From the NCBI RefSeq assembly GCF_025486315.1, contig NZ_JAOOPY010000015.1, positions 1-64,000 of the forward strand: 64,000 bases of DNA, written 5' to 3'. Below the pieces are notes generated by a model. It was given only the letters and a program-made list of their open reading frames with translations, made no database searches and was not told where the DNA came from. The translations under genes were made by a program, and so were the position numbers. This DNA comes from Variovorax sp. N23 (GTDB taxonomy: Bacteria; Pseudomonadota; Gammaproteobacteria; Burkholderiales; Burkholderiaceae_C). This document shows, one piece after another, positions 15,411 through 25,555 of this stretch. Position 1 is the stretch's first letter. Every line of letters starts with the position of its first letter.

Positions 15411-16103
15411 ATGAAAAAACCACGCGTCCTGATCGTCGAAGACGAGTCGTCGATCGCCGAGCTGATCGCCGTCAACCTGCGTCACAACGGCTTCGAGCCG
15501 ATCTGGTCGGAGGACGGTGTGTCGGCCCAGCGCGAGATCGACGCCTTCCTGCCCGACCTGATCCTGCTCGACTGGATGCTGCCCGGCCAGAGCGGGCTGC
15601 AGCTGGCGCGCCAGTGGCGCAAGGACCCGCGCACCAAGGCCGTCCCGATCCTCATGCTGACGGCGCGCGGCGACGAGCCCGACAAGGTGGCCGGCCTGGA
15701 CGCCGGTGCCGACGACTACATCACCAAGCCCTTTTCCACGCAGGAGATGCTCGCGCGCATCCGCGCCGTGCTGCGCCGCCGTGCGCCCGAGGCGGTGACC
15801 GAACGTGTGGAGATCGGCGAGCTGGTGCTCGACACGGCCACGCACCGCGTGACCTGGCAGGGCGCGCCGCTGAAGGTCGGCCCGACGGAGTTCAAGCTGC
15901 TCGGCTACCTGATGCAGCATGCCGAGCGTGTGCACAGCCGCGCGCAGCTGCTCGACAAGGTGTGGGGCGACCACGTCTACATCGAGGAGCGCACGGTCGA
16001 CGTGCATGTGAAACGCCTGCGCGAATCGCTCGGCGCGGCGGCACCGATGGTCGAGACCGTGCGCGGCGCCGGCTATCGCCTCACGGCGCAAGCCACGGTG
16101 TGA
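15411..16103 (+). CDS. phoB: Phosphate response regulator PhoB
   Basis: PhoB is the DNA-binding response regulator of phosphate starvation. The receiver domain has the acidic pair in VEDES, the phosphorylated Asp54 in LLDWMLPG and Lys106 in ITKPF. The C-terminal winged-helix OmpR-type domain ends with the recognition helix region RTVDVHVKRLRESLG and GYRLTA. The 230 residues fit the family. It probably activates the four Pho boxes found at 5387, 6357, 10719 and 10786. Confidence 0.96.
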   Translation: MKKPRVLIVEDESSIAELIAVNLRHNGFEPIWSEDGVSAQREIDAFLPDLILLDWMLPGQSGLQLARQWRKDPRTKAVPILMLTARGDEPDKVAGLDAGADDYITKPFSTQEMLARIRAVLRRRAPEAVTERVEIGELVLDTATHRVTWQGAPLKVGPTEFKLLGYLMQHAERVHSRAQLLDKVWGDHVYIEERTVDVHVKRLRESLGAAAPMVETVRGAGYRLTAQATV

Positions 16104-16144
16104 ACCGCGCGTCGCGCCGCGCGCGCGGCGGATAATCGCCTGCC

Positions 16145-17488
16145 ATGCCTTTTCGCATCGCCACTTTCCTCGCGGCTTCGGCGGTCGCGGCGGGCCTCGC
16201 CCAATGGTTTTTCGGCTGGCGCTTCGTCGGCTGGGGTGCCTGGATCGGTGCGCTGGCGTGGCTGACGCTCGACGCCTGGCGGGCCAACCGGCTGCTGAAC
16301 GTCCTGCGCCAGGGCGGCGAGGGCCTGCCATCGCGCGGACCCGGCATCTGGGGTGAGCTGGCCGAACGCATCCGCAAGCTGTTGCGCGAGCGCGAGCAGG
16401 ACACGCGGCAGGCCCAGGAGCGGCTGCAGGAATTCCTGGCCGCGTTCCAGGCGTCGCCCAACGGCGTGGTGCTGGTGGACGAGCAGGGCCGCATCGAGTG
16501 GTGCAACCAGACGGCGGCTGCGCAGTTCGGCATCGACGCCGATCGCGACATGGCGCAGCACCTGGCGAACCTAGTGCGCGACCCCGCCTTCGTGGCCTAC
16601 CTGGCCTCCTGGAACTACAGCCGCGACGTGGTCATCGACGCGACGCATGCGCGCGGCCGCGGTGGCCAGCCGATGCGCCTGTCGGTGCAGGTGCACCCCT
16701 ACGCGGGCAACCGCCGCATGCTGCTTTCGCGCGACGTCACCGCGGTCGAGCAAGCCGAGGCGATGCGCCGCGACTTCGTGGCCAACGTCTCGCACGAGAT
16801 CCGCACCCCGCTGACGGTGCTCGCGGGCTTCGTCGAGACGCTGCAGAACCTGCCGCTCGAGCCCGAGGAGCGGTCCCGCTATCTCAACCTGATGGCGCAG
16901 CAGTCGCACCGCATGGAGACGCTGGTGAACGACCTGCTGACGCTGTCGCGGCTCGAAGGCAGCGCGGCACCCACGCTCGGTCAATGGACACGGGTGAAGG
17001 CGCTCATGGCGCAGTGCGAGGACGAAGGGCGCGGCCTGTCGAGCCGGCTCGCACCGCAGGCCGGGCATCGTCTGTCGTTCAAGATCGAGGCCGATTCCGA
17101 GATCGCCGGCGTGCCCACCGAATTGCAGAGCGCGATGTCGAACCTGCTGAACAATGCGATCCGCTACACGCCCGGCGGCGGCGAGGTCGGCGTGACCTGG
17201 CGCGTGCTGCCCGATGGGCGCGGCGAGTATGCGGTGCGCGACAGCGGCCCGGGCATCGCCGCGGAACATCTCCCGCGGCTCACCGAACGCTTCTACCGGG
17301 TCGACCGCAGCCGCTCGCGCGAGACCGGCGGCACCGGGCTGGGGCTGGCCATCGTCAAGCATGTGGCGCAGCGCCATGGTGGCGAGCTGCGCATCGAGAG
17401 CACCGTGGGGCAGGGCTCGCGCTTCGCGCTGGTCTTTCCCGTCACGCGCGTGCGGGCGGCGCGGGCTGCGGCGGGCGCGCTCGCCTGA
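16145..17488 (+). CDS. phoR: Phosphate sensor histidine kinase PhoR
   Basis: PhoR phosphorylates PhoB when phosphate is scarce and dephosphorylates it otherwise. Two short N-terminal hydrophobic segments (to about residue 43) anchor it in the membrane. A PAS domain follows (about 95-200, ASPNGVVLVDEQGRIEWCN), then the H-box VSHEIRTPL with His217, the N-box NLLNNAIRY near 333-341, and the G-boxes DSGPGIA and GGTGLGLAI. It has the short periplasmic loop typical of PhoR. The gene follows phoB by 41 bases. Its last 47 bases overlap the end of the convergent MATE transporter gene. Confidence 0.95.
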   Translation: MPFRIATFLAASAVAAGLAQWFFGWRFVGWGAWIGALAWLTLDAWRANRLLNVLRQGGEGLPSRGPGIWGELAERIRKLLREREQDTRQAQERLQEFLAAFQASPNGVVLVDEQGRIEWCNQTAAAQFGIDADRDMAQHLANLVRDPAFVAYLASWNYSRDVVIDATHARGRGGQPMRLSVQVHPYAGNRRMLLSRDVTAVEQAEAMRRDFVANVSHEIRTPLTVLAGFVETLQNLPLEPEERSRYLNLMAQQSHRMETLVNDLLTLSRLEGSAAPTLGQWTRVKALMAQCEDEGRGLSSRLAPQAGHRLSFKIEADSEIAGVPTELQSAMSNLLNNAIRYTPGGGEVGVTWRVLPDGRGEYAVRDSGPGIAAEHLPRLTERFYRVDRSRSRETGGTGLGLAIVKHVAQRHGGELRIESTVGQGSRFALVFPVTRVRAARAAAGALA

Positions 17489-18812
17489 GCGTGCGCCACA
17501 GCAGCGCGGCGAAGAGCAGCGCGGTCAGCAGCAACGCCGCGGCGCCCATCAGCCAGAAGGCGAGCGGCGATTGCATGGCGGCCCACGGCCCCAGTCCGTG
17601 GTAGGCCAGCAGGTAGCTGCCGCCCAGGCCCACGCCCCACAGCAGCGCGCAATACAGGACGAGCGGCGCGACCGTCACGCGGTAGCAGCGCAGCACGAAG
17701 ACGCACAGCGTCTGGGTGGCGTCGGCCAGGTGGTAGCCCGCGGTCGCGAGCAGCAGGGTGGCCGCGACGGCGGTGACCGCCGGGTCGTCCGAATAGACGT
17801 CGGCGAGCCAGCCGCGCGCCGCGGCCATCGCCGATGCGACGACCAGCGCGCAGCCCAGCGTCAGCTCGAAGCCGCGCGCGCAGGCACGCCGCGCCCGGGT
17901 GGCGTCGCCGGCACCCAGCCAGTAGCTCACGCGCGCACTGGTGGCGATCGACAGCGACAGCGGCACCATGTAGGCCACGGCGGTGAGGTTCGAGGCGATC
18001 TGATGCGCCGCCGAGGCGGCGGTGCCCAGCCGGGCGATGAACAGCGCCATCAGCGTGAAGGAGGTGACCTCGACCAGCACCGAAAGACTGCCCGGCAGGC
18101 CCAGGCGCGCGAAGCGGCGCAACTGCGGCCAGTCGGGCGCCTCGATGCGCGCCCAGAGCCCGTACGCACGGTAGAACGCCTGCGTGCGGAGCAGCCACAC
18201 GGCCAGGGCGAACATGCCCCAGTTGACCACCAGCGTGGCCCAGCCGCAGCCGACCACGCCGAGCGCCGGCAGCCCGGCGCCGCCGAAGGCGAACCAGATC
18301 GACAGCGGCACCTTGAGCACCAGGGCGCCCATCTGCACCCAGGTCACGAGCTTCGGCTTGCCCAGGCCCTGGTTGAGCGTGCTGAACAACCGGAACAGCA
18401 GCGCGGGAGGCAGCGCGAAGGCCAGCACGGCGAGGTAGGCCTCCACGTCGCCGCGCATGGCGTCGGGCACGGCGGTCCAGCGCAGCAGGGCACCTGGCAT
18501 CAACAGCACGGCCATGCCGACCGCGATGGCGCCGCCGCACAGGTAGAGGGCCTGGCGCACCGATCGGCCGACCTCGGCCTGGCGCCGTGCGCCGTGGAGT
18601 TCGGCCCAGACCGGCAGCAGCGCCTGCAGGCCGCCGATCAGCGCGACGAAGACGCTGATGAAGATGGCCGAGCCGACCGACAGCGCCGCCAGCGCGTCCT
18701 GCGCATAGCGGCCGGCGACGATGGTGTCGGTGACGCCGAAGGCCATCACCGCGAACTGGCCGGCCAGCACGGTGCCGGCATGCCGCGCGATCATCCGGCG
18801 TTCGCTGGTCAC
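17442..18812 (-). CDS. MATE-family efflux transporter
   Basis: The 456-residue membrane protein has about twelve hydrophobic segments and the MATE pattern: QFAVMAFGVTDTIVAGRYA near the start, a GLPGSLSVLVEVTSF segment at the beginning of the second half, and SARVSYWLGAGDATRAR between halves. MATE proteins export cationic drugs or metabolites against a sodium or proton gradient. The GTG start at 18812 shares four bases (GTGA) with the stop of the upstream glycosyltransferase-like gene, so the two are probably translationally coupled; an ATG at 18794 is the alternative. The 3' end runs 47 bases into phoR on the other strand. Confidence 0.9.
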   Translation of the reverse strand: MTSERRMIARHAGTVLAGQFAVMAFGVTDTIVAGRYAQDALAALSVGSAIFISVFVALIGGLQALLPVWAELHGARRQAEVGRSVRQALYLCGGAIAVGMAVLLMPGALLRWTAVPDAMRGDVEAYLAVLAFALPPALLFRLFSTLNQGLGKPKLVTWVQMGALVLKVPLSIWFAFGGAGLPALGVVGCGWATLVVNWGMFALAVWLLRTQAFYRAYGLWARIEAPDWPQLRRFARLGLPGSLSVLVEVTSFTLMALFIARLGTAASAAHQIASNLTAVAYMVPLSLSIATSARVSYWLGAGDATRARRACARGFELTLGCALVVASAMAAARGWLADVYSDDPAVTAVAATLLLATAGYHLADATQTLCVFVLRCYRVTVAPLVLYCALLWGVGLGGSYLLAYHGLGPWAAMQSPLAFWLMGAAALLLTALLFAALLWRTLRRARPPQPAPPARA

Positions 18813-20557
18813 GGGGCGATGCGTTGGTAGAGAAAAATGTCGTCGCTCGCGCTCGTCGGGCGGCGGAAGGTGCCGGCCAGCCGCCAACGCCCGAAGTCGA
18901 TGGCGGTGCCGGGCTGGCCGAGCGCCTCGGGGCTCACCAGCAGCCAGGGGCAGGCGGCGTCGGCCGCATCTGCCGTCCCGGTGGTGAGCGGCTTCAGGTT
19001 GAAGTGGCCGTGGTACTGGAGTGCGGCGATGTGCGGTCGCGTCAGCGCGAGGGCCGAGACGCACGGTGTCGCGCCGATGCGATCGGCAATGGCACGCACC
19101 TGTGGCGCGTAGCTCAGCGCGTGGTCGAGCGCCGGCAGCCACAGCGTGGTCCCGAGCAGCCAGCACAGCGCCGCGCCACCACCGGGCAGCACCAGCGTCT
19201 TCCAGAGCGCAGCCCGGTGGCGCCCGGTGCGCCACCGCACCAGCCAGCACCACGCCAGGGTCGCCGCGATCGCGAAGCCGAAGTTGAGCCAGGAGAAGGC
19301 CGGCACGAAACCAGGCACCAGGCGCGTGATGCTCGCCGCCATCTTCGGCGGCACGCCGGTCTGCATCGCGATCCAGTAGCCCCAGATGATGAAGGCCATG
19401 CCGCTGAAGAAGAGCAGGGTGAACCAGTCGATCAGTGCCGATGCGCTGCGGCGGAAGGTGGGCAGCGCGAAGGCCGCCAGGGTGGCGAGTGCCGGCAGCG
19501 CCAGCAGCAGCGAACGATCGGAGAAGTCGGTGGTCCAGGTGGCAGCGAGCGGGACCAGCGCGAACCACAGCGGCAGCATCACGTGGCGCGCGGTGAGTTG
19601 CCGGCGCCAGCGCCACAGCGTCCAGAGCGCGAGCGGCCAGGCCGGCCAGGTGAACCACAACAGCAGCTTGGCCTGGCTGCGCAGGTCCGCGCTCAGGGGG
19701 TGGCCCTCCTGCTGGCCCGGCAAGGCGATCTGCCAGCGCCACAGCCCGAGCGCCACCGCTACGGCGATGGCGATCAGCGCGACACCGGCGATCTCGAAGG
19801 ACGCCGTGGCCCGGTAGCGCGGCTCGTCGCTCGACGTGTTGGCCGTCTCGCGCCGATGGTCCAGGGCCACGAGCAAGGCGGCGCCCGCCGCCAGGCCCAG
19901 ACCGACCGACGGTGCGCCGCTGAGGGACAGGCCGAGTGCGCCCACGCACAGGGCGAGGGTGGCGCCGAGGCGGTGGTAGGGCAGTGCCGCCACGCCGTAG
20001 AACAGGTGGGCGATGAAGAAGAGCTGGGCCAGCGCCGGCGTGGTCTCGTGTCCGAGCTGCGCCAGGCCCAGGCAGGCGATCAGCGCCAGCAGGGCGCCGT
20101 CGGCGATCGCGAGCGCGTAGTCGGTCGGCTGTGCCTCACCGCCGAAGGCGAAGGCCACGGGCTGGGCGTTGGGCGTGCGCGCCAGGTGGTACACCGCGTA
20201 CCAGGTGGCGGTGAAGGCGCCCCAGAGGAGCAGTGCAAAAGCAATGCGCACCGCCAGGTCGGGATGCACCCACGACGGCGCGATCTTGATCGCCGCCGCG
20301 CCGATCCAGTACGGCAGCAGCGCCGGCGGTTCGGGCCGCAGGCCGAGCAGCAGGGGGTCGAGCCAACGGGCGAGACCCTCGGTGCTTCGGGCCAGCGCCG
20401 CCATGTAGCCGTAGGACGTGATGTCCGCGCTCTTCCAGGGGCCCCGGCCCAGCAGGCCCGGCATCAGGTAGGCGGCGCACAGCAGCAGGAGCGCCAGCCG
20501 CGGCAGGCGGCGAACGGCGCTCTGGGCAACGATGGCGGGCGTCGGCTGGGCGTTCAA
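18809..20557 (-). CDS. Membrane glycosyltransferase, ArnT/PMT-like
   Basis: The 582-residue protein has about twelve hydrophobic segments and an early periplasmic-type loop, GRGPWKSADITSYGYMAA, which places an acidic residue where ArnT/PMT (GT-C) enzymes have their catalytic aspartate. A soluble C-terminal part follows from about 480. GT-C enzymes transfer a sugar from a polyprenyl-phosphate donor to lipid A or proteins on the outer face of the inner membrane. Donor and acceptor cannot be told from sequence. It is followed with a four-base overlap by the MATE transporter, which may share an operon only. Confidence 0.75.
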   Translation of the reverse strand: MNAQPTPAIVAQSAVRRLPRLALLLLCAAYLMPGLLGRGPWKSADITSYGYMAALARSTEGLARWLDPLLLGLRPEPPALLPYWIGAAAIKIAPSWVHPDLAVRIAFALLLWGAFTATWYAVYHLARTPNAQPVAFAFGGEAQPTDYALAIADGALLALIACLGLAQLGHETTPALAQLFFIAHLFYGVAALPYHRLGATLALCVGALGLSLSGAPSVGLGLAAGAALLVALDHRRETANTSSDEPRYRATASFEIAGVALIAIAVAVALGLWRWQIALPGQQEGHPLSADLRSQAKLLLWFTWPAWPLALWTLWRWRRQLTARHVMLPLWFALVPLAATWTTDFSDRSLLLALPALATLAAFALPTFRRSASALIDWFTLLFFSGMAFIIWGYWIAMQTGVPPKMAASITRLVPGFVPAFSWLNFGFAIAATLAWCWLVRWRTGRHRAALWKTLVLPGGGAALCWLLGTTLWLPALDHALSYAPQVRAIADRIGATPCVSALALTRPHIAALQYHGHFNLKPLTTGTADAADAACPWLLVSPEALGQPGTAIDFGRWRLAGTFRRPTSASDDIFLYQRIAP

Positions 20558-20590
20558 CGGAAGAGGACTGCGCTCGAAGGAGGAAAGAAA

Positions 20591-20620
20591 AAGGGCAGCG
20601 CGGTAAACCGGGCTGCCCTT
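20591..20620 (-). terminator. Rho-independent terminator after rpmE2
   Basis: Arms AAGGGCAGC (20591-20599) and GCTGCCCTT (20612-20620) form a hairpin that on the minus strand is followed by TTTTTCTTTC. It lies between rpmE2 and the glycosyltransferase start, so it would end the L31 transcript. Confidence 0.75.
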
Positions 20621-20647
20621 GATCCGGGTCTGCGGGAAGCGGCGAGC

Positions 20648-20917
20648 TTACTTGGAAGCGGTGCCGGTGGTCTTGCCGAAGCGGTTGCGGAACTTCTCGA
20701 CGCGGCCACCCATGTTGTCCACCGACTTCTGCGTGCCGGTGTAGAAGGGGTGCGATTCGCTCGTGGTGTCGAGCTTGAACAGCGGCAGTTCGCGACCGTC
20801 GTCGGTCTTGCCCATTTCCTTGGTGTTCGCGCACGAACGGGTCACGAACTTGAAGCCGTTCGACATGTCGACGAACAGAACTTCGCGGTAGTTCGGGTGA
20901 ATGCCTTCTTTTGCCAT
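20648..20917 (-). CDS. rpmE2: Ribosomal protein L31 type B
   Basis: L31 is a small protein of the large ribosomal subunit. The 89-residue sequence (MAKEGIHPNYREVLFVDMSN..., ending VEKFRNRFGK) is the type B form: it has one cysteine only and lacks the CxxC zinc pairs of type A. Type B paralogues are often made when zinc is short. The start chosen follows AAAGGAAA; an upstream in-frame ATG would add 15 atypical residues. A promoter-like sequence lies at 21049-21078 and a terminator follows. Confidence 0.95.
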   Translation of the reverse strand: MAKEGIHPNYREVLFVDMSNGFKFVTRSCANTKEMGKTDDGRELPLFKLDTTSESHPFYTGTQKSVDNMGGRVEKFRNRFGKTTGTASK

Positions 20918-21048
20918 GGTATTTCCTTTGGGGTCGATGCGAGAGCCACACACCCGGAGCACTTGGGCTCACGGACGGTTCCTTGGAATCATGCTGATCG
21001 AGGAACGGCAGGGCACGGCGCCCGGCTGCACTTTTCGCGAAGCCCGTG

Positions 21049-21078
21049 ATTATCGCATACTGGGCATTTGCCCCTCAA
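21049..21078 (-). promoter_or_regulatory. Putative sigma-70 promoter of rpmE2
   Basis: On the minus strand TTGAGG (21078-21073) and GATAAT (21054-21049), preceded by TGC as an extended -10, are 18 bases apart. This would give a leader of about 125 bases before rpmE2. No zinc-regulator operator is obvious. Confidence 0.4.
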
Positions 21079-21102
21079 GGCCCTCTTCAGGATCTGTCGT
21101 CC

Positions 21103-22182
21103 ATGGTTTCCAGCCCTTCTTTGCGGCCGTCCACGCCGGTCCGGGTCGGCCTCGTCGGCTACGGCTTCGCCGGCCAGACCTTTCACGCCCCGGTGCTGGC
21201 GGCCACGCCGGGGCTGGTTCTGGCGGCCGTTGCCAGTTCCCGGCCGGAGAAGGTGCTGGCCGACTGGCCCGGGGTGCCGGTCGAACCCGACGCAGCGGCG
21301 CTGTTCGCCCGGCCCGACATCGATCTGGTCGTGGTCGCGACGCCCAACGCTCAGCACCATCCGATCGCCAAGGCGGCGCTCGAGGCCGGCAAGCATGTGG
21401 TGGTCGACAAGCCCTTCACGCTCGATGCCGGGCAAGCGCGTGACTTGGCGGCGCTCGCACGACGGCGCGGACGGCTGCTGTCGGTCTACCAGAACCGCCG
21501 TTTCGACGCCGACTACCTCACCTTGCGCGACGTGCTGGCGAGCGGGCAGTTGGGGCGGCCCGTGTACTTCGAGTCGCACTTCGACCGCTTTCGCCCCGGG
21601 GTGTGCGAGCGCTGGCGCGAGCAGGCCGTGCCGGGCGCGGGCCTCTGGGTCGACCTGGGTGCGCATCTGCTCGACCAGGCGGTGCAGCTTTTCGGCCAAC
21701 CCGACACGCTCCAGCTCGACACGGCCGCGCTGCGCGACGGCGCTCAGGTCGAGGACCACTTCCATGCCCTGCTGCGCTACGAAACCGGGCCGAACGCGCC
21801 GATGCGCGTCGTGCTGCACGCCGCCACGCTGGCGGCCCATGCCGCGCCGCGCTACATCCTGCACGGCATGCGCGGGAGCTATGTGAAGCACGGCGTCGAT
21901 CCGCAGGAGGATGCCTTGCGCGCCGGTGGCCGCCCGGGCGCTGACGACTGGGGCGTCGACCCCGTGCCTGGCGAACTGAAGGTGATGGCGATCGAGAACT
22001 GGGTGCGCGAGAGCACGGTGCCGAACCGTCGAGGCAACTACGTCGACTACTACGCCGCAGTGCGCGACGCCATCCTCGGCACCGGCCCCAACCCCGTGCC
22101 GCCGGAAGAGGCCGTGGCGTTGATGGAACTGCTCGACCTCGGCGCCCGAAGCGCACGCGAGGGCCGCGCGCTCGCGCCATGA
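21103..22182 (+). CDS. Gfo/Idh/MocA-family oxidoreductase
   Basis: The 359-residue protein has an N-terminal Rossmann domain with the NAD(P) motif VGLVGYGFAGQTFHAPVL and the conserved KHVVVDKPFTL (DKP in place of the usual EKP). A C-terminal substrate domain follows (YFESHFDRFRPG, DLGAHLLDQAVQLFG). Such enzymes oxidise or reduce sugars and inositols; the substrate is not predictable here. I chose the ATG at 21103 (MVSSPSLRP), because the longer GTG-started frame adds unlikely residues and would overlap the rpmE2 promoter. A terminator hairpin follows at once. Confidence 0.88.
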   Translation: MVSSPSLRPSTPVRVGLVGYGFAGQTFHAPVLAATPGLVLAAVASSRPEKVLADWPGVPVEPDAAALFARPDIDLVVVATPNAQHHPIAKAALEAGKHVVVDKPFTLDAGQARDLAALARRRGRLLSVYQNRRFDADYLTLRDVLASGQLGRPVYFESHFDRFRPGVCERWREQAVPGAGLWVDLGAHLLDQAVQLFGQPDTLQLDTAALRDGAQVEDHFHALLRYETGPNAPMRVVLHAATLAAHAAPRYILHGMRGSYVKHGVDPQEDALRAGGRPGADDWGVDPVPGELKVMAIENWVRESTVPNRRGNYVDYYAAVRDAILGTGPNPVPPEEAVALMELLDLGARSAREGRALAP

Positions 22183-22184
22183 AA

Positions 22185-22209
22185 AAAGCCCGTCGAAGAG
22201 ACGGGCTTT
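22185..22209. terminator. Hairpin terminator, possibly bidirectional
   Basis: Arms AAAGCCCGTC (22185-22194) and GACGGGCTTT (22200-22209) flank a five-base loop. Adenines precede and CTTTCG-type pyrimidines follow, so it could serve the oxidoreductase on the plus strand and rho on the minus strand. Confidence 0.65.
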
Positions 22210-22256
22210 CGTTGGTGGAACACCGCGGAACCGGCTTCGTCGGGCCGCTGGTGTTG

Positions 22257-22306
22257 CCCCCTCGAGGGGGAGTCGGCTACACGAAGTGAGCCAGCTCGGG
22301 GGTGGG
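22257..22306. repeat. Palindromic intergenic repeat near the rho 3' end
   Basis: CCCCCTCGAGGGGG (22257-22270) is a perfect palindrome and is followed by GCTCGGGGGTGGG. The same CCCCCTCGGGGGGTGGG-type words occur in the insertion inside the ABC ATPase gene at 31197-31263, so this looks like one copy of a dispersed palindromic repeat of this genome. Two copies are too few to define its limits. Confidence 0.45.
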
Positions 22307-22312
22307 CCGTGT

Positions 22313-23578
<1,266 letters not shown>

Positions 23579-23704
23579 GGAGCGACCCCTTGCGGGGTGT
23601 TGTCGAACGGAAAACGGGGGGAGGTTGAAGGAGAGGCGAGAGATGCCTCACAAACCGGGGAACTCAAACCGGGCGGGCCGGTGAACTGAGAGAGATTATG
23701 ACAG

Positions 23705-23742
23705 GAAAAAACGAAGCGGCCGGCGCATTGCGCGGCGGCCGC
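23705..23742 (-). terminator. Rho-independent terminator after trxA
   Basis: On the minus strand GCGGCCG (23742-23736) and CGGCCGC (23722-23716) form a GC-rich stem, followed by TTCGTTTTTTCC. It separates trxA from rho. A CATAAT-like -10 for rho lies directly beyond it at 23700-23695. Confidence 0.7.
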
Positions 23743-23755
23743 CTTGGGGGTCGAC

Positions 23756-24088
23756 TCAGGCGAGTTGCTGGTCGATGAAGGCGGTCAGTTGCGCCTTGCT
23801 CATCGCGCCCACCTTGGTGGCGGCCAGTTGGCCGTCCTTGAACAGCATCAGCGTGGGGATGCCGCGGATGCCGAACTTGGCGGGGATGTCGCGGTTCTCG
23901 TCCACGTTCATCTTGGCGATCTGCAGCTTGCCTTCGTAGGTGCTGGAGACTTCGTCGAGGATCGGCGCGATCATCTTGCACGGGCCGCACCATTCGGCCC
24001 AGTAGTCGACCAGCACAGGTTTGCCGGACTGCAGCACGTCGGCTTCGAAGGAGGAGTCGGAGATGTGTTTGATCAGATCGCTGGCCAT
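23756..24088 (-). CDS. trxA: Thioredoxin 1
   Basis: The 110-residue protein has the thioredoxin fold with the active site WAEWCGPCKM and the cis-proline strand IRGIPTLMLFKDG. It reduces cytoplasmic disulfides using thioredoxin reductase and NADPH. The ATG at 24088 gives the usual length; a far longer open frame upstream is read-through of antisense sequence of the neighbouring gene. It is upstream of rho, a common order in betaproteobacteria, and diverges from the flavoprotein gene at 24230. Confidence 0.97.
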   Translation of the reverse strand: MASDLIKHISDSSFEADVLQSGKPVLVDYWAEWCGPCKMIAPILDEVSSTYEGKLQIAKMNVDENRDIPAKFGIRGIPTLMLFKDGQLAATKVGAMSKAQLTAFIDQQLA

Positions 24089-24229
24089 GGTGTTGTCCTT
24101 GTGACGCGGGGTTGCGGTGCAGCTAAAGTGCTGGGCATTGTGGCAGAAACCAAGTGGCAGCGTCCCCGGTGCGGACGCTATGGGCGCGATAGCCGAAGGC
24201 CCTTTTCTCTTCGAACTTGGATCCCCTGA

Positions 24230-25486
24230 ATGAATACTCCAAAGACCGTTGCCGTGATCGGCGGCGGGCCCGCCGGCCTGATGGCGGCCGAGACCTTGAG
24301 CGCCGCCGGCGTGCAGGTCGACCTCTATGACGCGATGCCCTCGGTCGGGCGCAAGTTCCTCCTGGCCGGCCGCGGCGGCCTCAACCTCACGCATTCGGAA
24401 CCCTTCGAGGTCTTCGTGCAACGCTTCGGCGATCGGCGCGCGCAGATCGAGCCGATGCTGCGCGACTTCGGGCCGGATGCGCTGCGGGCCTGGGCGCAGG
24501 GCCTGGGTGTCGAGACCTTCGTCGGCACCTCGGGGCGCGTGTTTCCGGTCGACATGAAAGCCGCGCCGCTGCTGCGCGCCTGGTTGCAGCGCCTGCGAGG
24601 CGCGGGCGTGCGCTTCCACATGCGGCATCGCTGGCAGGGCTGGTCGTCCTCCGAGGGCGTGCCCACGGGGCTCGACTTCGCCACGCCCGCGGGGCGCGTC
24701 ACGGTGCAAGCCGATGCGGTGGTGCTGGCCTTGGGCGGTGCGAGCTGGCCGCGCCTGGGCTCCGATGGCGCATGGGCGCCCTGGCTGCAGGCGCGTGGCG
24801 TCGACGTGGCGCCGCTGCAGCCGGCCAACTGCGGCTTCGACGTGGCCTGGAGCGAGCACTTCGCATCACGTTTCGCCGGTCAGCCCTTCAAGTCGGTGGC
24901 GATCCGCGCCGTCGACGCGTCGGGCCGCAGCTTCGAGCGCAAGGGCGAGTTCGTGGCGACCGCCACGGGCATCGAAGGCAGCCTGGTCTATGCGGCTTCT
25001 GCGCTGCTGCGCGACGAGATCGCGAAAGCGGGCCATGCCACGCTGTCGATCGATTTGCTGCCCGATCGCTCCTTCGAGCAGGTTCATGCCGCAGTGATGC
25101 ATCCGCGCGGATCGCGATCGCTCAGCAGTCACCTGAAAAGCCGGCTCGGTCTCGAGGGCATCAAGGCGGGCGTGCTGCACGAAGCGCTCGGTCGTGACGG
25201 AATGCAGGCGAACGAGACCTTGTCGCGCGCCATCAAGGCGTTGCCGCTTCGGCTCGTCGCGCCACGGCCCGTGGCCGAGGCGATCAGCACGGCGGGCGGC
25301 GTGCGCTTCGATGCGCTGGACGCCCACGCCATGCTGCGTGCCCTGCCGCATGTGCACTGTGCGGGCGAGATGCTCGACTGGGAAGCGCCCACCGGCGGCT
25401 ATCTGCTGACGGCTTCGATGGCAAGCGGCATCGCAGCGGCGCGAGGTGTGCTGCAGACGCTCGACGGCAGGGTGTCAATCCTCTGA
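24230..25486 (+). CDS. HI0933-like FAD-dependent oxidoreductase
   Basis: The 418-residue protein starts with the FAD motif VAVIGGGPAGLMAAETL, continues with GRKFLLAGRGGLNLTHSE (the HI0933 signature) and ends with CAGEMLDWEAPTGGYLLTASMASG, the second FAD contact. This is the BaiN/HI0933 family (TIGR03862-type branch) of two-domain flavoproteins, whose physiological substrate is unknown in most bacteria. It stands alone between trxA and a small unknown gene. Confidence 0.9.
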   Translation: MNTPKTVAVIGGGPAGLMAAETLSAAGVQVDLYDAMPSVGRKFLLAGRGGLNLTHSEPFEVFVQRFGDRRAQIEPMLRDFGPDALRAWAQGLGVETFVGTSGRVFPVDMKAAPLLRAWLQRLRGAGVRFHMRHRWQGWSSSEGVPTGLDFATPAGRVTVQADAVVLALGGASWPRLGSDGAWAPWLQARGVDVAPLQPANCGFDVAWSEHFASRFAGQPFKSVAIRAVDASGRSFERKGEFVATATGIEGSLVYAASALLRDEIAKAGHATLSIDLLPDRSFEQVHAAVMHPRGSRSLSSHLKSRLGLEGIKAGVLHEALGRDGMQANETLSRAIKALPLRLVAPRPVAEAISTAGGVRFDALDAHAMLRALPHVHCAGEMLDWEAPTGGYLLTASMASGIAAARGVLQTLDGRVSIL

Positions 25487-25555
25487 TACTTGTGATTGAC
25501 ATGCAATTGTTCTGTCGCCCGCACACAATCGGGACACGAGAGGGTTCGTTGCCGC

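Noticed and set aside
25496..25529. A TTGACA followed by CACAAT as promoter of the small gene at 25556
   Set aside because: The spacer would be 22 bases, too long for a sigma-70 promoter.
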